Shown piece after piece: positions 14,145 to 17,550 of a stretch of DNA of 17,550 nucleotides. The stretch covers positions 1 through 17,550 of the forward strand of contig JAEUMX010000061.1 of the NCBI GenBank assembly GCA_016791285.1, in the 5' to 3' direction. This stretch comes from Burkholderiales bacterium (GTDB lineage: Bacteria; Pseudomonadota; Gammaproteobacteria; Burkholderiales; JAEUMW01). The notes below the pieces were generated by a model. It searched no databases. It saw nothing but the letters and a program-made list of their open reading frames with translations, and was not told the DNA's origin. A program made the position numbers and the translations under genes. Numbering within the stretch: the first letter of the stretch is position 1; each line of letters opens with the position of its first letter.

Positions 14145-14861
14145 TCAATTCGAACTACGGAAGCGACGCGTGAGCAGCTGCCGGAGGCGTTCCTTCTCGG
14201 CGATCACCTTGCTTGCATACTGAGCGGTCGTATCCCAGGGCGAGCCGTTATACATCTGCAATCCGGTTTGCAGATTTCCGCCGCTGCGGCCAATGTAATC
14301 CTTCAGGACCTTCGCGCCGACCAGTACGTTGACACTGGGATTCAGAAATGACGCGTCCGACTGCGAGTCCGGCAATTTGTCGGCATGGTATTTCGGGATC
14401 ACCTGCATGAGACCTTGGGCGCCTGCGTTGCTCTCCGCGATCGGATTGAATCGCGACTCCACGGCCATCACCGCCAGAATGAGCAGGGGGTCGAGGTTGA
14501 CCTCGTGGCCCACCGCAAAAGCCATCTCGACCAACCGCTGAATGGCCTCGGTAGATACGAAATAGCGCTTGCCGAGATAGTCTGACATCGCGCGGATTTT
14601 TCGCTCTTCCGGCGCGGGAGCACGCGGTTCCACGGCAGGCGCAGCGGTGGCGACCACGGCAACTGGATCGGCCACGAAAGGCTGCAGCGGCACCGACTCC
14701 TCGACGACCGGCTCGGTGACCGCCACGCTTGGCCTGCCTTGCAGGCTGACCGCGAGAGCAATCATGCTCAGCATGAGTGCCGCCAAACTGGCAAAGGACG
14801 GGGCCTGGAAGCTCCCATACGGCGCGTACGACCACGAAATACCGCTGGACTCATTCGCCAT
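14145..14861 (-). CDS. Membrane-anchored SLT-type lytic transglycosylase
   Basis: 238 aa. Cleaves the glycan strands of peptidoglycan, acting on the periplasmic side. Start ATG 14861 has a perfect AAGGAGGT 7 bases upstream. Residues about 20-41 form a hydrophobic anchor, followed by a Pro/Ala/Val-rich linker (44-84). The lysozyme-like SLT domain covers about 107-220: catalytic E135 in AVMAVESRFNP, AQGLMQVIP, the NVLVGAKVLKDYI helix and GLQMYNGS. All signature motifs are intact. A strong promoter is predicted about 250 bp upstream, which would leave a leader of about 218 nt with three hairpins. Together with the M23 enzyme it suggests wall turnover but the genes are not linked. Confidence 0.93.
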   Translation of the reverse strand: MANESSGISWSYAPYGSFQAPSFASLAALMLSMIALAVSLQGRPSVAVTEPVVEESVPLQPFVADPVAVVATAAPAVEPRAPAPEERKIRAMSDYLGKRYFVSTEAIQRLVEMAFAVGHEVNLDPLLILAVMAVESRFNPIAESNAGAQGLMQVIPKYHADKLPDSQSDASFLNPSVNVLVGAKVLKDYIGRSGGNLQTGLQMYNGSPWDTTAQYASKVIAEKERLRQLLTRRFRSSN

Positions 14862-15085
14862 CGAATGACCTCCTTTCTGTGTTCGAGGGTACGCGTATGA
14901 GCCGGATGGTCCGTAGGGGTTGGACCGAAAGGCTCAGGAGAGCGCGGACCCTGCGCGCCGGCGATCAACCGCCAGCGCCCCCGATCAGTCTCTGCGCAAT
15001 CCTTGCTGCAGAGTTGTTTCGGGCTTCAGGAAAGCGCCTGCGGGACAGGCGGGCGAGATCTCTTATTGCATTGCAATATCACTAT
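14862..15085 (-). other. Long structured leader of the lytic transglycosylase gene
   Basis: Between the predicted start (about 15079) and the ATG at 14861 no ORF is supported. On the minus strand three hairpins can be drawn: CGCCTG/CAGGCG (15051-15035), CTCTGC-A-GCAA with TTGC-GCAGAG around a GGA loop (15013-14990), and GGTCC/GGACC (14926-14908). The GGA in a loop is the kind of site CsrA/RsmA proteins bind, but one site is weak evidence. Confidence 0.4.
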
Positions 15086-15114
15086 ATTATTGTGTCCGGG
15101 ACGTGCCATGTCAA
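15086..15114 (-). promoter_or_regulatory. Near-consensus sigma70 promoter, minus strand
   Basis: TTGACA (15114-15109, perfect), 17 bp, AATAAT (15091-15086, five of six). It is among the strongest-looking promoters in the window. It points to the lytic transglycosylase gene. A 13-base palindrome ATTGCA-T-TGCAAT lies at 15064-15076, just past the expected start, and could be an operator. Confidence 0.65.
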
Positions 15115-15211
15115 CCCTGGAGACTGCTCCCGGAGCGGATGGGCGGTCGCGTCTGGGCACTGCTGGGGGGGCGATGTCTCCGCGCTGCCGGGTGGGATGC
15201 GGCGCCGTTGC

Positions 15212-15240
15212 TTGATTCCCCGGGGGGCGGTTTCTATACT
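15212..15240 (+). promoter_or_regulatory. Sigma70 promoter of the EF-G-like gene
   Basis: TTGATT (15212-15217), 17 bp, TATACT (15235-15240). Transcription would start near 15247, 27 nt before the ATG at 15274, with GGGGAG in between. Confidence 0.7.
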
Positions 15241-15273
15241 CGCCGGATACCAATGACGGGAGGGGAGCAGAGC

Positions 15274-17319
15274 ATGCCCAAGTTTGGCACGGAGTCCATT
15301 CGCGCGATCGCCTTCGTGGGCCACGGCGGCGCTGGTAAGACTACCCTGGTGGAGGCGCTCCTGGCGAGCACGGGCGAGGTGCAGACCGCCGGCACAGTCG
15401 AGCGTGGCAACACAGTGTGCGACTTCGAGCCCATCGAGAAGAAGCACGGCCACTCGCTCTACTCCACGCTCGCGCACTTCACCCACCGCGATTCCCACGT
15501 CTACCTGGTCGACACCCCTGGTTATCCGGATTTTCTCGGCCAGGCCATTGGCGCGCTTTCCGCCGTGGACACGGCCGCGATCGTCGTCAATGCTCAGAAC
15601 GGCATCGAGATGATTACGAGCCGCATGATGCAGTGGTCCGCGAAGCGCAATCTCTGCCGACTCCTGATCGTGAACAAGATCGACGCCGAAAACGTGGATC
15701 TTCCGGCCCTCCTCGCGAGCATTCAGGAGGCTTTCGGCAAGGAATGCCTGCCAATCAATCTGCCGGCCGCCGGGGGTAACAGGGTGGTTGACTGTTTCTT
15801 CAACCCTTCCGGAGACGCCGATTTCTCCTCGGTCGAGGACGCCCATCGGACGCTCGTCGATCAGGTGGTCGAGGTGGACGAGGACCTGATGTCCCTTTAC
15901 CTGGATCAGGGCGAGATCAGCCCGGAGCAGTTGCACGCGCCGTTCGAACGCGCCTTGCGCGAAGGCCACCTGATCCCGGTGTGCTTTGTGTCCGCGCGCA
16001 ACGGTGCGGGCATCCCCGAGCTTCTCGAGATCTTCTCCCGCCTGATGCCCAATCCAACCGAAGGGAATCCGCCCGTGTTTCTCAAGGGCGAAGGGGTGCA
16101 GGCGGAGGAAGTCGTCGCCGTTCCGGACCCGAAGAAACACGTGCTGGCCCACGTGTTCAAGGTCGTGGTCGATCCCTTCGTGGGCCGACTCGGCATCTTC
16201 CGCGTGCACCAGGGGACGATCACCCGCGACACGCAGCTCTATGTCGGGGACGGGCGCAAACCCTTCAAAGTCGGGCACATGTTCCTTCTGCAGGGGAAGG
16301 AACACGTGGAGACCGATCTGCTGGTACCGGGAGACATCGGTGCAGTCGCCAAGGTCGAGGAGATGGAGTTCGACGCGGTGCTGCACGATTCGCACGACGA
16401 GGATCACTATCACCTGCGTCCGCTCGAGTTTCCGCAGCCCATGTATGGGCTCGCCATCGAGCCCAAGCGCCGCGGCGACGAGCAACGCATCTCCGATGTC
16501 CTGCACAAACTTACCGCGGAGGATCCCTGCTTCAAGGTCGAGCACAGCAGTTCCACCCACGAAACCGTGATACGCGGGCTCGGCGAACTGCACGTGCGCT
16601 GCGTGCTCGAGCGCATGGCCGAGCAGTACAAGGTGGAGGTGGCGACGCACCCGCCCCGCATCCCCTACCGCGAGACGGTCACGGGCAAGGCGGAAGGCCA
16701 CCACCGTCACAAGAAGCAGACCGGCGGCGCGGGTCAGTTCGGGGAAGTGTTCCTGCGCATCGAACCCCTGCCGCGCGGGGCGGGATTCGAGTTCGTCGAC
16801 GACGTCTACGGCGGCGCCATCCCCAATCAGTTCATCCCGGCCGTGGAGAAAGGCGTGCGCCAAGTGCTGGCAGCCGGTCCTCTCGCCGGCTTCCCGGTAC
16901 AGGACGTCCGCGTCATCGTGTACGACGGCAAGTCACACCCGGTCGATTCGAAGGAAGTGGCGTTCGTGTCTGCGGGCAAGAAGGCGTTCCTGGATGCCAT
17001 TCAGAAAGCACGACCGATCGCTCTCGAGCCTGTCGTCGATATCGAGATCTTCGCGCCGGACACCAACATGGGCGATCTCGCCGGCGACCTTTCGAGCAAG
17101 CGTGGTCAGGTAACGGGTACCCAGAATCTGCGCGGCGGCATGGTGAAGATCAAGGGCCTCGTGCCGTTGGCGGAACTCAACAGCTACCACTCCCGGCTCA
17201 AGTCCATGACCGGCGGCCAGGGTTCCTACTTGATCGAGCTCAGCCACTACGAAGTGGTACCGCCGACGGTGCAGCAGCAACTCGTCGCGCAGAAAAAGGT
17301 GGTGCAGGAGGAGGACTGA
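15274..17319 (+). CDS. EF-G-like translational GTPase (FusA2/EF-G2 type)
   Basis: 681 aa. Full EF-G architecture: G domain (about 1-280), domain II (about 300-385), domains III-V to the end. Start ATG 15274 has GGGGAG 8 bases upstream; an ATG 21 bases earlier would overlap that site. G1 is GHGGAGKT (16-23), G3 is DTPGYPDF (80-87), G4 NKID (134-137), G5 SARNG. Two differences from canonical EF-G stand out: the switch I RGITI region reads KHGHSLYST (57-65), and the catalytic His of DTPGHVDF is Tyr84. Domain IV keeps RETVTGKAEGHHRHKKQTGGAGQFGEV, so ribosome docking may persist. Such paralogues (e.g. mycobacterial EF-G2) bind GTP but show little ribosome-stimulated hydrolysis. It stands alone, without rpsL/rpsG/tuf, so it is not the main fusA. 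Role unknown; stress or stationary phase is inferred. Confidence 0.93.
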   Translation: MPKFGTESIRAIAFVGHGGAGKTTLVEALLASTGEVQTAGTVERGNTVCDFEPIEKKHGHSLYSTLAHFTHRDSHVYLVDTPGYPDFLGQAIGALSAVDTAAIVVNAQNGIEMITSRMMQWSAKRNLCRLLIVNKIDAENVDLPALLASIQEAFGKECLPINLPAAGGNRVVDCFFNPSGDADFSSVEDAHRTLVDQVVEVDEDLMSLYLDQGEISPEQLHAPFERALREGHLIPVCFVSARNGAGIPELLEIFSRLMPNPTEGNPPVFLKGEGVQAEEVVAVPDPKKHVLAHVFKVVVDPFVGRLGIFRVHQGTITRDTQLYVGDGRKPFKVGHMFLLQGKEHVETDLLVPGDIGAVAKVEEMEFDAVLHDSHDEDHYHLRPLEFPQPMYGLAIEPKRRGDEQRISDVLHKLTAEDPCFKVEHSSSTHETVIRGLGELHVRCVLERMAEQYKVEVATHPPRIPYRETVTGKAEGHHRHKKQTGGAGQFGEVFLRIEPLPRGAGFEFVDDVYGGAIPNQFIPAVEKGVRQVLAAGPLAGFPVQDVRVIVYDGKSHPVDSKEVAFVSAGKKAFLDAIQKARPIALEPVVDIEIFAPDTNMGDLAGDLSSKRGQVTGTQNLRGGMVKIKGLVPLAELNSYHSRLKSMTGGQGSYLIELSHYEVVPPTVQQQLVAQKKVVQEED

Positions 17320-17325
17320 GGAAAT

Positions 17326-17339
17326 CCGGCAACTGCCGG
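17326..17339. other. Small inverted repeat between convergent genes
   Basis: CCGGC-AACT-GCCGG forms a 5-bp stem with a 4-base loop in the 20-bp gap between the EF-G-like and KTSC stop codons. No T-run on either side, so any terminator role is speculative. Confidence 0.3.
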
Positions 17340-17550
17340 CTAGCGCAGGCGCTTCGCCGTGTACTCGTCCTCGATGTGATCCCGGAAGTAGCTCACGATC
17401 GTCGGTGCCGCCATCAAGCGCCGATGCACCTCCGGGGGCACTCGGGAGTATTGCACCACCCTGCCATCGCTGAACTCGATCTCGAGCACCTGACCTCCCG
17501 CCTCATAGGCGATGCTTCGAATCTTGTCGGAATTCACTTTTTTGCGTTCC
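17340..17550 (-). CDS. KTSC domain protein, 5' end cut by the window edge
   Basis: A small single-domain protein of about 65-70 aa. The KTSC fold (also found at the C-terminus of some lysyl-tRNA synthetases) is recognised from IRSIAYEAGGQVLEIEFSDG, RVVQYSRVPPEV and ...SYFRDHIEDEYTAKRLR. The frame stays open to the last base of the window and reads ERKKVNSDKIRSI. Family members usually begin M-x-R-x-x-V-x-S-x-x-I, so the true start is probably just outside; the internal GTG at 17537 has no ribosome site. Function is not established for this family; RNA or nucleic-acid binding is only suspected. It converges on the EF-G-like gene. Confidence 0.82.
   Translation of the reverse strand, partial: ERKKVNSDKIRSIAYEAGGQVLEIEFSDGRVVQYSRVPPEVHRRLMAAPTIVSYFRDHIEDEYTAKRLR

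Noticed and set aside
1..17550. CRISPR arrays, tRNA or rRNA genes, insertion sequences, prophage
   Set aside because: No spaced repeats, cloverleaf, rRNA core strings, transposase or phage gene was found on either strand.

Overview
The window is a GC-rich stretch of bacterial chromosome that looks like a betaproteobacterium. The evidence is gene content and order: rplM-rpsI, then argC, erpA, an M23 peptidase and tyrS, together with a PhaM-type polyhydroxyalkanoate granule regulator. No phage, transposase, CRISPR array, tRNA or rRNA is visible, and the antisense long ORFs are high-GC shadows of real genes. All calls rest on reading the sequence; no database search was run.

Layout from left to right. 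(1) 147-2268, minus strand: a two-RCK potassium channel preceded by a small membrane protein (probably DUF6394 family). (2) 2477-2956, plus strand: an LEA14/WHy-domain lipoprotein. (3) 2957-3817: a gene-poor segment with three hairpins, a probable 47-residue secreted peptide behind a run of ten Gs, a GC-rich inverted repeat, an AT-rich island and a strong plus-strand terminator with no annotated gene in front of it. (4) 3818-6190, minus strand: a pirin, a triple Fe-S-cluster CDGSH protein and a glutathione S-transferase, probably one redox/stress operon. (5) 6389-8204, minus strand: tyrS followed by an NnrU-family membrane protein. (6) 8327-9646, plus strand: a membrane-anchored M23 endopeptidase. 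(7) 9674-12077, minus strand: erpA, argC, rpsI and rplM, with recognisable sigma70-type promoters before erpA and rplM and a terminator after rpsI. (8) 12188-12553: the most interesting part, with two RNA genes running divergently. One is a probable 6S RNA (plus strand, upstream of osmC). The other is a candidate small RNA of about 95 nt (minus strand) carrying a copy of the anti-Shine-Dalgarno sequence. (9) 12554-14861: osmC (+), then phaM-like, a DUF4864 exported protein and an SLT lytic transglycosylase (all -). (10) 15274-17319: an EF-G-like translational GTPase with altered catalytic motifs (+), then a KTSC-domain protein entering from the right edge (-).

Functionally this is mostly housekeeping: ribosome assembly, arginine synthesis, Fe-S maturation, tyrosine charging and wall remodelling. 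A stress and storage layer lies between these genes: 6S RNA, OsmC, pirin/CDGSH/GST, PhaM and an EF-G paralogue. The least explained sequence is non-coding: the anti-SD RNA candidate, the orphan terminator at 3751-3782, and the long structured leader in front of the lytic transglycosylase.
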